The notes: generated by a model not told the origin, from the letters alone. A stretch of DNA of 64,000 nucleotides from Solen grandis (GCA_021229015.1 CM037790.1:54470361-54534360), one strand, 5' to 3'. Positions 43,901 to 56,329 are shown, counted from the stretch's first letter. Translations and numbers: made by a program.

Positions 43901-46900
43901 TTTTTTTATTTGATTTGGATAAGGGCTATGCAAAGAAAATGTCCCATGATTGGTTGGAATGACAAGCAATTAGATACTACTTTGGGTGGGTGGTTCAAAT
44001 ACTATAAAAAAAAATTGCAGAGGGATCAATTTTTATTTCAAATCTGTTGATAGGGTGGGGGGAGGGTAAAATTACAAAATGAATAATGGTGTAGGGGACA
44101 CTTTTGCGGTCAAAATTCTTACAAATACATGGCATCTTTATTCTATTTATAGAACTCTTTGGAACAATTGAAGAAAGCCATTAAAGGCTACGTGGTGATG
44201 AGTGAACAACTGGACGCAGTCTACAACTCCTTCCTGAATAACCATGTCCCCAAAATGTGGGCAGACGCTGCATACCCCTCATTGAAACCCCTCGGAAGCT
44301 GGGTCCAGGATCTGATATTCCGTTGCGCTTTCATCGACAACTGGATACAGTTTGGACAGCCAAAATCTTTCTGGATTTCTGGCTTCTTTTTCCCACAAGG
44401 TTTGTGGAGTTCTTATACTTTGCATTCCAAAATCTTGCTAGTTGCACCTTCTCTAAACAAGTTTCTTGGGCAATATCGGAATCATGATTTGTTTTTTTCA
44501 TTTCTATTTGGAGGTATACTATTGGTGCTCATGTACCACATACATGAATCATCTGCTAAATCTTGTAGAATAATATCAATTGCAGTAAAAGATAAATGTC
44601 AATTTCTTTAGAAACCATCTTGGAAACTTTTTTTTTCAATAAAATCATAATATAGACCATAAAAAAAGCAAACAAACATACTATGTCGGGGCTGCCAAAA
44701 GTGATGCGGCTTTTCAAATAATCGATAACAAGCAAATGCTTACTAATAATCCCACCGGCGATGTATGGAGTAACATTATGAGCGCTCCTGGGTTTTCGGA
44801 CACTGTAAAAGGTCATACTTTATGCAAAATTTGATAATAGTGAATAAAGTTTAATATAATATTCCTACCCTAATTCTATTTAATGTGCAGTTGAATTTTA
44901 GTATGGAAGCACAGAAATTAATTTTGCTTAATTTTCAGGTTTCCTGACGGGCTCTCTGCAAAACTATGCGCGTAAGTTCAACCTGCCCATTGATCACCTG
45001 AGCTTCAAATACAAGGTGTACCCCATCATCCGGGACCAGAAGGAAGTCTATAAACAGATGGCCGATATCAAGTTTGGTGAAGAAATGGAAATGGACAAAG
45101 ATGTAAGATTTATGATTATTTGTGTTCATTGGTTGAGTGTTGTCACAGTGATATGATGCCGGGTGCTGGTATTCGTTAGAAAACACCAATGTCTTTATCC
45201 ATTTCACTAAACTTTTTATTGGCAGAGATGAAATCATTGAAATGCAAGGGTTACAGATATAAAAGAGTATTCCAAAATTTAAATGATTTTTGCTACCTCT
45301 CTTCTATCTTGAAAATATGTTGATAATGATGATTTTTAGCTATATTTTAATTGAGTAATTATCCTATATTTTAATTGAGTAATTATCCAAATAAATAGCC
45401 TTTCTGTTCCTCTCTGTAATATACCATGCACTCATTAATTTTCATGGGACACTAATTTTCACTGACCTTGAGGAGCATTTTATCCACAAATATTAACCCC
45501 CACAAAAAGTCTTTATCTAATGACATTACATTTTCTAAAGCATGTATCTGCAAATAAATATACCCACAAAATTCCATTCAATCCTTAACCAACAAAATTT
45601 AATGTCAACGTAAATTGATGATTTTACAATATAACATTCTTACATTATTTTATTTTCTCTTTGTTAAAGCTGGATGTACCTGAGGACGGTGTCCTGGTCC
45701 ATGGCTTGTTCATGGACAGCTGTCGCTGGGACATGGAGACCATGAAGCTTGTTGACGCGTTGCCAGGGGAGATGAGCGCGGAACTTCCCATGCTGCATAT
45801 GGAACCAGATATGGACGTGAAACCAAACCCGGCTGACTATGAGGCTCCGCTGTACAAGATGGCCCTGCGAGCTGGTACCCTGTCTACCACAGGTGGGTCC
45901 AGGCTTTTTTTTTTTCAATTGAGGGTCAAATAACCCCTTGATAACAGATAAAAAGACTTATTCTGAAGTATTTAGGGTCATTGAGGCAATTTGAGGTTCA
46001 AAATGGACGATTTTGTACATCATTAAAATGTCTTGTATGATTGCTTCACATATAGATGATGTTTATTAACTTGTTCAAATCTTATATTTGTACATATAGA
46101 TACCTATTATACTACTCAAAGTTTGCTAAGCACCATCCGCTATTTTCCCGTAGCGTTTCATGCTTAGACAAGCGACTTTAAAGGCATGCTACATTAAATT
46201 TTACAATAAAACAAATCTTGCTTTTATGCAGAAGTATTGTTTATGTACCAAACTTAATACCAGTTACAAAAAATAAGCCTTTCGGATCCTCAATACTGGG
46301 AATTAATCATAATTAGAAAGTGCAAAATTTTGAGAAAACACCTTAAAATTTAAAGTCAGCTAAATTCAGAACTTTGATCTTCAAATATTCCTGTTTTCTA
46401 AATGGAATACTTTTAAGGATATTTGTGACAATGTTGGCCAGTTCATGGTCATTTTTTTCTGTATTGATCACTTCAATTTACAAAATGCCATTTCTTGCAA
46501 AAAACACACTTTTGTGAATTTGCCAACTAATGACAGGAATTGGCTAAATCGTTGTAACTCATTTTTGAGTCTCTTTTCTATCATTTTGACAAAAACTATG
46601 CGTAAAAATGATGGTCAGCTAACACTTTCCTTTCAGGTACATAGCATTACATTAAGCATGTGTTTTCATGTGACTCTATGGGAAAATAGCCGGTGGTGCT
46701 TAGCAAACTTTGAGTAGTATATTTCTCAAAAGGGGTTCTATGTAATATTTTAAGTACCAAAAAGATGTGTTCAATTTTGTCTTATCATACGTATGTTAAC
46801 AGTATAATATGCTAAATACACAATTCCGTTGTACTGACTTTGTTTTTCTTTCTTTTTTCAGGCCATTCAACCAATTATGTGGTCGCTGTATACATTCCAT

Positions 46901-46965
46901 CAGATTTACCACAGGACTACTGGATAGCCAAGGGTGCTGCCCTCTTGTGTCAGCTGAGTGAATAA
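39633..46965 (+). CDS. DNAH6: axonemal dynein heavy chain, C-terminal 590 residues (DNAH6-like), 5' partial
   Basis: Eleven exons splice into one open frame: 39633-39726, 40167-40352, 40756-40911, 41385-41489, 41747-41861, 43273-43394, 43629-43886, 44153-44399, 44939-45102, 45670-45892 and 46862-46965. All have AG acceptors and GT donors with matching phases (one donor is a weak GTTGGT after 41489). The protein starts inside AAA6 ([25 protein letters not shown]). It passes the lid ([38 protein letters not shown]) and the C-terminal domain ([22 protein letters not shown], [14 protein letters not shown]). It ends [15 protein letters not shown]...[15 protein letters not shown]. Inner-arm dynein heavy chains drive ciliary beating. 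The LCQLSE end and overall text best fit DNAH6 from family knowledge; DNAH3/7/12 are the alternatives. A full protein has about 4,150 residues, so some 85% lies outside this contig. Confidence 0.9.
41385..43394 (+). CDS. DNAH6: dynein exons 4-6 of the window (lid domain)
   Basis: Exons 41385-41489, 41747-41861 and 43273-43394. They encode [38 protein letters not shown], the [13 protein letters not shown] segment, and [17 protein letters not shown]. These are near-invariant landmarks of the lid following AAA6 in axonemal heavy chains. The intron between 41861 and 43273 carries a hAT-like element and a fold-back MITE. Confidence 0.9.
42173..42916. mobile_element. hAT-like element in a dynein intron, with 8-bp target duplication
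   Basis: The termini CAAGGATCCTAAAA and (complement) CAGGGATCCTAAAA differ at one base and are flanked by the 8-bp duplication ATAGACAG at 42165-42172 and 42917-42924. Subterminal GACCGGTT and CGACCGGT words are also inverted. Within it, from the ATG at 42733, a short frame [20 protein letters not shown] is reminiscent of the N-terminal start of some hAT/ZMYM-type transposase ORFs but is far too short to be a transposase. Length 744 bp, so it is non-autonomous. Confidence 0.85.
42929..43082. mobile_element. 154-bp fold-back MITE (AGGTAAAGTCCCT family), copy 1
   Basis: The ends AGGTAAAGTCCCT and its imperfect complement (AGGGATTTCACCT) are flanked by TA. The interior is largely self-complementary (AACCAAGGT ... 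ACCTTGGTT, plus GGTTCCGCTACAT/ATGTAGCGGACC), so the whole element could fold into one hairpin. A second copy is at 62789-62944. It inserted 12 bp from the hAT-like element. Confidence 0.88.
43629..44399 (+). CDS. DNAH6: dynein exons 7-8 of the window
   Basis: Exons 43629-43886 and 44153-44399. They encode [96 protein letters not shown], and the start of [10 protein letters not shown]. This is the helical part of the C-terminal domain. The last codon (G) is split by the donor CACAAG|GTTTGT. Confidence 0.9.
44939..46965 (+). CDS. DNAH6: dynein exons 9-11 of the window and stop codon
   Basis: Exons 44939-45102, 45670-45892 and 46862-46965. They encode [72 protein letters not shown], and the end [15 protein letters not shown] followed by TAA at 46963-46965. 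The stop codon overlaps an AATAAA hexamer at 46961-46966. The last intron contains a 614-bp MITE. Confidence 0.9.
46108..46721. mobile_element. TIR element in the last dynein intron (TATACTACTCAAAG family)
   Basis: The left end TATACTACTCAAAGTTTGCT, continuing AAGCACCATCCG, is matched by the complement of the right end. The first 27 bases are identical and the similarity extends through GGCTATTTTCCC. A TA target site is likely part of the TATA ends. 614 bp, no transposase. Confidence 0.85.
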
Positions 46966-48890
46966 AGGGGGAATAATTCCTACTTTCAAAAACTGTGGTG
47001 TATGTGCAAGGGCAGATAACTGTGTACATAGTTCATCAATTTTTTACAGTGTTAAATAGACAAGAAATATATATGATGCATAAAATTGTGCTGGACTTTA
47101 ATATAGGACATATTAATTTATCAGAAGAGGAATCTTACAAAATTCAACAAATTTAACAGAGTGTGTGCTACTGGAGAATGAGATGAATTTAAATTTTATA
47201 TCAAACTGATATAATTGAACAAAATTGAAAAACAAAACATCACTGTTTTTCATTATCTTAACATAATTCCAAAATTAAACATTAATACAAAATTTCCTTG
47301 TTGAAGTTATTTTACAAATAATTTGTACTGGAGGTATAAAATAAAAAAAAAAATCTCAGATAAGTTTTTTGAATGGGAAAGGCTTCACTTGTTTGTAATT
47401 TTGTGGTGTGGCTGACAACCATTCAAATGCATTCACTGTGTTACTTGCTTTTGCAGTGCATGCCTTAATGGTACAGTTTGAGTATCATAAAAAAATTCAT
47501 ATTTTGCTAAATATGCAAATGAGAGTGGAAATGCATATTCATATTATGTTTGATCATAATGAGCTCCGCCTCCAATATATGTCTGTGATATAAGATACAA
47601 ATATTTGATATCATATTGTTTTGTATTACTGTTATCATTTTGTTTTTGTATTTATTGTTTGCATGAAATGGAATATTGAAACACACTAGTGAGGAAAAAA
47701 AATATGTTAAAAAAAAAGAAAATTAAGTAGGCTGATGAAATATTAAAATTTTTTCACCTTATTAATACCTTTTTTTTGTTTACTGCTGAAAGATGAAAAA
47801 CATTCCAGTGGCCTTTTGCCAAAACCAATTTATATTTATTTTTATTTTATTTTTGTAATTTTCTTAGTTAAGGCTGTCAGACTTGTAGCTCTAGCTTATG
47901 TTTCTAACTGCAAAGCATTTCTTGAAAAAAATATATAGGCACATAAATTATTTTTCAATAAGTTTTGAGTGGAATTTATAATGGGGAAGACTTTTATGAA
48001 TTATGATGATAAAAATGAAAACTGTTCTGTGTCGATATATACACATAAAAAAAATCTAGAGAAAAAAACACCCATTAATTTATTTGTGCTATTAGATAAA
48101 AAGGAGTCTAACTTTAAAATCAGAATTCAAATATTAATAAGATATAAGATTTGACAATGAATATGCAAAGTAAATCTTAAAAGTATTTGATTAAGAGCTA
48201 GTAAGATGAACTGTTATTGATTATATTTAAGATTTTTTTTTAAATATATATGATATCTTCATGTTTGTAAATAGGTTACTTACTTTAAGTGATATACATG
48301 TATTAAATGTGATATCTAGATAACTCCGTCCATTGTTTTGTTAAGTGGTTTATTATTTATTTTCTTTACATAGATATATTTTTATTTATAACATAGCCTT
48401 AAAAGTAACCAATGTCAACCATATTTTTATTGTATGAAAAGTAAAAGTATTAAAGATGTATAAATGTCTTTTTTGACAATGGATTTTAACAATATTGGAA
48501 GATTTCTGTGGTTAAGTAATGCATGAAGTATTTTGCACCATCAGTATAAAAAAAAATTATTTTCTGTACCCAGTTTTTGAGGAAATATTACTAAACATGA
48601 CTTTAAGAATGGTAAGAAAACAATAATATCAGTATTTTCTAAAGGGGATAGATTTGAGGCTTATGACAGAGGCCAAATTTTTCAGTTGCATTTATTGTTG
48701 GCATGGATCTTGTATATGCAAGCAAATGTTTGTGTTTATAGGGTCACTCTACAAGAGATAACTGACTTTGGGATATATACTGTTTGTGATTGAATGACAT
48801 TCATGCTACCTTGTTTTTGTTTACATTGTATATTTCACCAATCTGTGATTTGAAATAAAGTGTATTGAAATCAGTCTTTATATTATTTGT
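46966..48890 (+). other. presumed 3' untranslated region of the dynein gene
   Basis: Very AT-rich, with no gene. The first poly(A) hexamer overlaps the stop codon; a clear later one (GAAATAAAGTG, 48854-48859) would give a UTR of about 1.9 kb. Which is used cannot be decided here. Confidence 0.45.
48854..48859 (+). terminator. candidate distal poly(A) signal of the dynein gene
   Basis: AATAAA followed by GTGTATTGAAATC and a T-rich stretch within about 25 bases, the usual arrangement of a poly(A) signal with a downstream U/GU-rich element. Confidence 0.4.
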
Positions 48891-49016
48891 TAATGTATCA
48901 TTTCAACTTAAAGTTCATTTAATGCACAAGTCATATTCTTACTTTTCTCGCTAAAACATTTTCCTTAACATTTTTGTTTATAATGTCTAAACTCTACATA
49001 GGATAAATTTAAACAA

Positions 49017-49217
49017 TGTAACTTCCGAAATCCGAACACCCATGGGACAGGCCAAAAAGTTCATATTTTGAAAGATTCCGTAACTTAGAAATGAAATGAT
49101 CTCGACCTTCAGAAATATGATATACACAGAAAACAGAAGGAGACACTTCAGGACCCAGAAAATTGTCCGTAATTTGTAAGTTTCCGGAGTTTAGAAGGTC
49201 CGGAATGTACAGATTTT
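49017..49217. mobile_element. decayed relative of the 18961 MITE family
   Basis: CTTCCGAAATCCGAACACCC, GGGACAGGCCAAAAAGTTC, then CAGGACCCAGAAAATTGTCC and GTTTCCGGAGTTTAGAAGGTCCGG echo the GGACACCCTCGGGACCAGC and AAAAAGTCCGGATT words of the element at 18961-19540. The termini are not clearly preserved. Confidence 0.45.
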
Positions 49218-49312
49218 GAGATGGGATTTAGGAAATATTGACTTTATAATTTGAACTTTTTTTAAGGGGTAAGGGTGCTGAAATGTCTTTATATACATCT
49301 GGTAGTAAAGTA

Positions 49313-49313
<1 letters not shown>

Positions 49314-49343
<30 letters not shown>

Positions 49344-49400
49344 GTATACCTGGCGCTGTGAGGTAAAAAATATCTTACCTTTTTTTTTTTTTTTTTTTTT
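49314..49400. repeat. (TG)n microsatellite and nearby poly-T
   Basis: A TG run at about 49314-49339 and a T run of 21-22 bases at about 49379-49400. Confidence 0.9.
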
Positions 49401-51074
49401 GTAATGTATATATATTTCGGTGTTAGGGTCAAGGTTAGGTCTACTGGTTGTGGTTAGTTTTTATGTTTGGTTTTTGGGTTGAACTAATAGTTAAAAAAAA
49501 AAAACTCGGAAAAATATACCTGGCTATAAGGTATTAGTCACACATGGGATATCTCATTCAGTTGCATTTTATTGTAATACCTCATTTTATTCCACGAAGT
49601 GTGTTTTCTCAAGTGGCCAAGAATTCGAGGAAGCACTTATATACGCAATTGCATCAAATTGGTATTCGGAAATTTTGCATACTCCTATGAAAGCGATGAC
49701 CCGGTGATAGCATATATTCCTGCGGACCCGAAGGCTGCTGATTCGAGTCCTGGCTTTTGAGGGAGGAGGCAAAACGCCCAGGATTAATAAGTATAAAGCT
49801 TTATAATAACTTGTTTCCCAACGATAGAAAGAAACAATCTTACTCATTTTGCTCGTAATGACTTTATTATATGTTCAAGCCTTAGGTTGACCTAAAACGT
49901 GACAATGCATTTTGATATGGTTATGTAAGCTTGCATTAAGAAATGCACTGATGTAAACTTTTGGTGTTTAGTGATATATAATTTGTATTAAAATCTGTTA
50001 TCAATGACCACATTTCCTCTACCTCAAAATTCCTTTCACGTTCATAGTATATGTCACAGATTAAAATTACCTTCGCGAATAGGAAAAAAAACCGGCAATA
50101 TTGAAGGTGTTGCACTGAAAGAGACGACAACAATAACATGACCGAGTTAGTCGTCTGTGTAAGCACTAATAATGACGTTTGACAGATTGTCTATTTTTAG
50201 CACACTAATCAGCCTTATTTGTAAGAGACTGTCGTTATGCGCCAATGCCTCGATTTTCCGTTTGTAACATGATTTGAAACAGACAATGGCTCACAACTGA
50301 ACCTACGGTTATTTGAGAAGCTTGTTTTGAGACATCAAGGTCTACTCATTGAGAAAAACATCATTTTTTTAAGTACGCGTCATACCAAATTCGTTATTGG
50401 CTTGGGATTTTATTTTGATGATATATGGGGAATTTCATCGATATTAATCATATGTGCTTTGATCCAACCGCAATTAAGGATGGTATGCAGTTACCATTTG
50501 TAAGACTTAAGGTATGTCGAGACCGTGGATTGAACCCACTGCTACCCGGTACTGACATATCCCCCTTTAATACTTAATTGGCGCTCAGTTTATGAGGAAA
50601 GTTCCATCTAGGATTGATTGGCCCGATGTCTTGATAATGTGAAAGTAACTGTTTACACACACACGCGCGCGCGTTAAAAGTATTGAAAACATGCATCTAT
50701 ATACAATTTTATAAACTTTATCAAACATAAAAAGCGTACAAAATAAAATCGACCGACGGCATAAGGAATTATAACGATATATTATACACTTTTCTGCCAT
50801 TAATATAATATTATAGTCATTCTATTTTATACAGATCATATAATATTAAAAATTAACATTTTATATTTTGGAATTTAGTGTATTTCAATATCAAATTTCG
50901 GTGAAAAAAAAAAAAAAGTTGATTTAATTTTTAGTTTAATTAGACTTTTGCTTTCTTTTCGGGAGAAAATGGACGGGAGGTCAAACGTCACTCATTTGAC
51001 AATGATATTTTTTTTACGTTAACGGTTGTTAGTCGCATTTTTTTCTTTCATGCTAGGTTTCACAAATTGTTCCC

Positions 51075-51115
<41 letters not shown>

Positions 51116-51920
51116 CAATCTAGAAATTAAAATTTTACATCAAGCTTCGCTGAACTGTTTGAACACACCACGAAACCTACTTCATGTATGCAAAAGAGTG
51201 ACGCTTGATCCAAAAGAGGGTGGCGCTTGGCGAAGAGCGCGCGCCAGTCAAAATCTATAACATATAAAATCTATAACATCGCATTCGTTCAACAACTGTC
51301 CATAGAAGCATTTTAAAAAATGAATAAATAAAAGCATCATCCCAGTTCAAGAGGCAGCTAGACGATAGTTCTCTTACTATTGCAACAAAAAAATCAACCA
51401 CAACAATGCATGCATTGGCCCCAAATTTACAATTCAATGATAACCATGTCTTTGTTTTATGTATGGATTGATCGATTTTACCGAGTAAACCGGAAATAGC
51501 ATATTAATACAATGTACAATATTTTTGTAAACCGAACTGTATTTTTGTTCATGCGATTGACTTTGCTAATTGAATTCAGTGCTTCCGGAAGTTAGTACGA
51601 CCATGTTTTCGAATCGAGTCAATAACTACAGACCGAAACATTGATTTCATACTGTAATTATGATGGCAGTCTGGACTCAATACGCGCCATTAGACATGAC
51701 AGGAAAAAATAGCATGCAGTAATAAGGTTTGTATGCAGCCCCTTGACATGTTTTTAATCATTTTGTATCACATGACATCTTAAATCACCTTGCTTTTATT
51801 ATTCAATAGCAGCCACATTTATCTTGTCAAAATGACATTGAAAAACGTTTTCCGCAGGTTTGCTAGAACTATCACAAAAAGAGATTTATATCATTCTTAT
51901 CCCATAATAATGTGTTGTGA
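49401..51920. other. gene-free intergenic sequence
   Basis: No gene supported. B-box-like words (GATTCGAGTCCTGG near 49739 and, reversed, GGATTGAACCC near 50527) indicate old tRNA-derived SINE relics. A (TA)n(TG)n run lies at 51075-51115. The rest is AT-rich. Confidence 0.4.
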
Positions 51921-51924
51921 GTGT

Positions 51925-52205
51925 TTTTTTGTTTGTTTGTTTATTGGGTCATCAGTATTTCTTTGGAAACAATGTCTACTCGAGACAGATATAGTGCTGC
52001 CACACTGCATTATCACGCCGTATACATGTGGCATGATACCACACCCAGTCACTTTTTCCTTGCACCGGGCCAACCAGTCCTAGAACTATCCTTATATGCT
52101 GAGCGCACTGAACGCCAAGCAAGAGAGCTATACACGTACTTTTTTCATAGTCTTGATATATCGCGCCTGGGAATCGAACTTATGACCTCTCGATTCTGGT
52201 TCGGA
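51925..52205 (-). mobile_element. tRNA-derived SINE, family 2, diverged copy
   Basis: Shares GACAGATATAGTGCTGCCAC, ATCACGCCGTA-ACATG, GGCATGATACCACACCCAG and GGGCCAACCAGTCCT with the copies at 52772 and 58962. The tRNA-like promoter end (reversed GGGAATCGAACTTATGACC) is at the high coordinate, so the element is on the minus strand. Short open frames across it are by-products of the SINE. Confidence 0.85.
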
Positions 52206-52689
52206 CAAATCGGCAGGTTTAGGAAGGAACGTGACGTCACTTCTGTGAAGCGGAAATATATGAGTTCGATAACAGTCTGCACTACTCTATAGTATATTTA
52301 GTAAAAATACACTGTCATGTATACTACTGTTTATCTAATGCTTTTGAGTTGATTACTGCAATATAAATAAAAATATGATTGATTATTTCACAGTAAAAGT
52401 TATGAAAAATAGTTACTATTTCCAAAATAAATAAAAGAAAATGTATTCATTTTTATTGATTATTTATTTATTTGTTTGTTTTGGGAACCTTGAATATTTT
52501 AACTCGCGAACTTCTAAATTTATTTCCCCAGTCGAAGGCATACAATTTTCGAAGTTCACGAGAAATAAAATTGCATCTTCCACAAAAATAAAGGAATAAA
52601 TAAATAGATAAATAAATATCCTGTGTATAAGCATAGTATTTCATTATCCACGGATTACAACCCTCTGTAACGAACGAAAACCATTTCAC

Positions 52690-52730
52690 TTTTTTTTTCT
52701 TTTTTTTTTTTTTTGAGAGAGAGAGAGAGA
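52690..52730. repeat. poly-T followed by (GA)n
   Basis: T-rich run interrupted by C, then GAGAGAGAGAGAGAGA. Confidence 0.9.
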
Positions 52731-52771
52731 AGCAAAAACATATCCTATTTAATGCAGATTCAATCAATTTG

Positions 52772-53052
52772 ATTGTTTATTGGGTTAAACGTCCCACCGA
52801 CAGTCATTTGGAGACTAAGCCTACTTCAGACAGATATACGGTGCTGCCACATTGCAGTATCACGCCGTAGACATGTTGCATGATACCACACCCGACACCG
52901 GGCTAACCTGAAATTAACCTCTATGCTTAGTTTCAAGCAAGGGAGCCATACCAGTACTATTTTCACGATTTGGTATGTCATGGCCGGGGATCGCACACAC
53001 GAACTCCTGCTCTGGAAGCGGGCGCTCTAACTACTCGGTTACCGGAGACGGT
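52772..53052 (-). mobile_element. tRNA-derived SINE, family 2, second copy
   Basis: Contains GGGTTAAACGTCCCACCGAC, ATCACGCCGTAGACATG, GCATGATACCACACCC and the head region GCCGGGGATCGCACACACGA followed by CTAACTACTCGGTTACCGG (complement of the tRNA A-box). It runs from the tail near 52772 to the promoter end near 53052. Confidence 0.85.
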
Positions 53053-53388
53053 ACACCAAATTTAATATCAGCGAAAAAACAATAAATTCACAGTATATTT
53101 CTAATCACATATATTCATTTATCCATATATGGTGGCCATTTCTGCCATGCCGTGTGCGAAAAGTCAAAGACGAAAAGTACCGAAAAGTCCAAATTTCGGG
53201 TATTGCGACTAGCCTAGTGATATGGTAGAAATGAGCCACCATAGATATCGAATATGAAGCTTATGTCTAAATATATAGAAGTAGACATCTGACCTAATTT
53301 CTTGAAATCGTATTAACGCTAGATGCACTGAACTGGTCATTACCGAGGTCAACTACTTGAGTGTCATGGGGGAAAATATAAAGAGGGT

Positions 53389-53529
53389 ATTTGTTTGCTT
53401 TGGGTGAATATGGAATATATCTCATCGAGAATTATAATAGTTTCACAAGCGCGTAGCGCGAGTGAAAATGTGAAAATTGTATCACTTCGAGATGGATATA
53501 GTCCATATTCACTCAAAACAAGCAAATCT
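53389..53529. repeat. fold-back repeat (about 45-bp arms)
   Basis: TTTGTTTGCTTTGGGTGAAT at the left is complementary, with few mismatches, to the right arm ending ATTCACTCAAAACAAGCAAA. The arms also share ATATGGA-(A/C)-TATATC-CATCTCGA. A short palindrome GCGCGTAGCGCG lies between them. It is probably a fold-back MITE. Confidence 0.8.
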
Positions 53530-53799
53530 TCTTTTTATCTTATGTTGTTTTCTATAGGTTTTACATTAAGCTAGTCAGCCTTACAAAATATGGAGCAAAA
53601 TCACGTCAAATTATATGACGTAATCATGACTTCATGGAAATCTTTACGTTCTACTTTGCTGTATGTTTCAATTTACAGATCGGGAACCAAAATTCTTTAT
53701 CTCATTCAGTTTCAACAGTTAGATGTGAATAATATCTCACTGATTTATTTCAGTATCTCATCCAAAATCATAAGATAAATATAGGACATGTTTGTTTTC

Positions 53800-54180
53800 G
53801 TGTAAAATCAGTTAATAATTTCACTGAGTGAACATAAAACGTGATATTTTCACTTGTGGCGAAGCCACGGGAGAAAATGCATCTTTTTATGTTCACGAAT
53901 GAAGTTACACTTGATCTTCACCAAAACAAACATTTTTTTATTCAGTGCTTTAATGGCCAGAAATTAGCTGTGTTATTCACAAAAGACGTCAAAATTGGCG
54001 GGATTAACTCGCGTGCGCGACGTCATGTCTTGTGTAAAACCCAGAACAATTGACGCTCCTATCAGTTAATTACGTAGGGTCGGGTTTATTTTCCTGATAA
54101 TTTCACTGTTTTCCTGATAATTTAACTCTTCCAAACAGTGAAATTATCAGAATATAATCCACTGTTGTTTCTAGATAATC
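53800..54180. repeat. inverted and direct short repeats (CTGATAATTTCACTG family)
   Basis: TTTTCCTGATAATTTCACTG at 54089-54108 is repeated nearly at 54110-54126 and is inverted at 54156-54172 (CAGTGAAATTATCAG). Words around 53816-53915 (CACTGAGTGAACATAAAA, TTTTTATGTTCACGAATG) are also inverted relative to each other. The segment looks like the end of a TIR element whose other end I cannot place. Confidence 0.5.
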
Positions 54181-55848
54181 CATCGAGAAGCATTAAATAT
54201 ATAATCATATAGCAAGACATATCATTTATTCCGACGTTCTATCGAGCGGATTGAAAATTATTAGGAACATGAAATTGACATTATTATTACATGTATTATT
54301 ATATATGGGCTTTTTTTCTGAAAACATTATTACATGTATATGCCCTTTTTATGTGTTTTTATTAATTGAACATTTTCAATCTCCTATTTAATTTTATTCG
54401 TATTTCTTATATGTGCAATTGAAAATATGTCTTCTCCAAATACAAGTCACTTTTTTAATTCTGGGCTTACTGCTGTAAAATTAGGTTTGTAAAAGTTGTT
54501 TGGGAGAATGTTTTAATAAAGTTGGAGCAATGTGTACCAAATAATATTTGTATATATTCTGGCAATACAATTTTACACATGTTAAAAAAATACCATTTGA
54601 TTCGTGATTAAGACAGAGAGTATCGGGTTTGATTTTAAAGTGCGCATGCGCACTACTGTTGTAAGAAAATACGCAGACGTTCGATTAAACATAACCCTCA
54701 TTCATAGAAGTTTGCTTTTAACAGCATTTTTGGATTAAGACGTATGGTTTCTGTCCGACAGAGAGTTAATACCTGCCATTTTGGTGCAAGTGAGAAACAT
54801 ACTCGGCAAGCATGCTGGTTAATATTTTGTAATTATTAAAAATGTAATAAATTTTTGGTAGGTATGTATACAACATCAAAATGACATTAAAAAGTCATTA
54901 AAAAATAAGTGCCCACTATCTTAATAACGACTGTATTGTTCTTAATACTATAATGTTTATCTTCCTCTCTAATATTCTAAATGATGTGTATAAAGAAAAA
55001 AAAAACTATGAACTTTTTATCCAGGAATCAAACTCCTACAGAAAGTCGAAATCTTTAGAGAAATAGAAGATAAAAAGAAAACCGTAGTTTAGCTAGAATA
55101 AATATGAATTCTGGCTGTACATGATGCTATGTATACGATATATATAGTATAATATTAGGACATTTCTAGAGAAAATAGAAGCGTACGCTCGCTTCGGACA
55201 TCTATTGTCTCTGTATAGATATGTTATAATAGATTCTAACTAAGAAGTCACCCTAAATTTATCAAACAATTGATTTTATTTCATATAAACATGATTTTTG
55301 TACATGATAAAATAGAAAGGTGTTACATTGAAATAATCATTGATGAATTCGAATTTTCAGAGCTTCTGACTGGCCACAAATTTAAGGTGATTTCCAAGTT
55401 TATTGATAGAGTAGGGCATGGGCGAGTATTCGGGTGACCTTTATATTCAACTATTTTAGTTTAAGCACAATTAAATTACATGAATTAAGATAAGTTTCAA
55501 AGAGTGAACACCTGTTCAGCCGGAAACATCAGGTTGGACGAAGTCAGATTTTGGTAGAAATACGTGTATTCTGAGAAAAACAAAGCTTGTTTATTTCTTT
55601 CCAATATTGTTTTATATTAGTTGCGTGTTGACGCAGTTTACTTGTTTGATGTAACGTCTCGCCCACGTTATTTTATTCAGTCATAGACTTACTGTCTGCA
55701 AATAGCAGATAAATTACTGTTTCGCTGACACATCGAGGTGGGCGGGAAGATATATTACACGTAGTCACAATACACCGAACTCAAACCCTACCGATCCTGG
55801 AAATACTCTCGTGACCATTACATGTAGCGCTAAGCTAGGGCGTTATGC
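54181..55848. other. gene-free intergenic sequence
   Basis: AT-rich, with no supported gene, RNA or intact mobile element. Confidence 0.4.
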
Positions 55849-56028
55849 GTCAAACCTGTCTTGAGGGGTCGGTTAAAGGGATAATAGAAAATTGACCGCT
55901 TAAAAGAGAAGACCGCTAAATGAAAATGAAACATGAAATGCTATGGTTTAGTAATATTAAAACTGACCGCTAAATGCAGGTTGGCCGCTAAATACAATAT
56001 CAAATGTATACGGAGGGACTGTCTGTAT
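55849..56028. mobile_element. MITE of the GACCGCTAAAT family, copy 1
   Basis: Contains TCAAACCTGTCTTGAGGGGT at the left and several GACCGCTAAAT/GGCCGCTAAAT words, as in the copies at 57530 and 63122. The right end is diverged (GGGACTGTCTGTA). Confidence 0.75.
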
Positions 56029-56329
56029 AAAGCAGGGTGGAAAAACAGCTGTTTCTGATATAAAGTACTTTCATTTTTTTCTTATTATTATATTTTTGTT
56101 CTTTGATTTTTTTTTTGTAAATGTTGATAAAAATGCTTATAATGTTAGAAAGGTTAAGTGCTCCCTATGTCCGGTATCATCTGGTTAAGTTCAGTTGACT
56201 ATTTCAGGAGATAAACCTTTAGAGTTTACAAAAATAAATCGAACTTTTGTCAATCTTACGACGTTTATTGAATACTTGAATGTCTACATTTACTTTTATA
56301 TTTAATTATATGAGTCACGGCCAAAATCG

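Noticed and set aside
45400..45630. Another MITE (ATTTTCATGGGAC / CACAAAATT words) in a dynein intron
   Set aside because: The text resembles a known style of invertebrate MITE, but I could not define inverted ends or a target duplication.
51921..52292. 123-codon plus-strand frame
   Set aside because: It is fully explained by the family 2 SINE copy at 51925-52205; the same text recurs at 52772 and 58962 without this frame.
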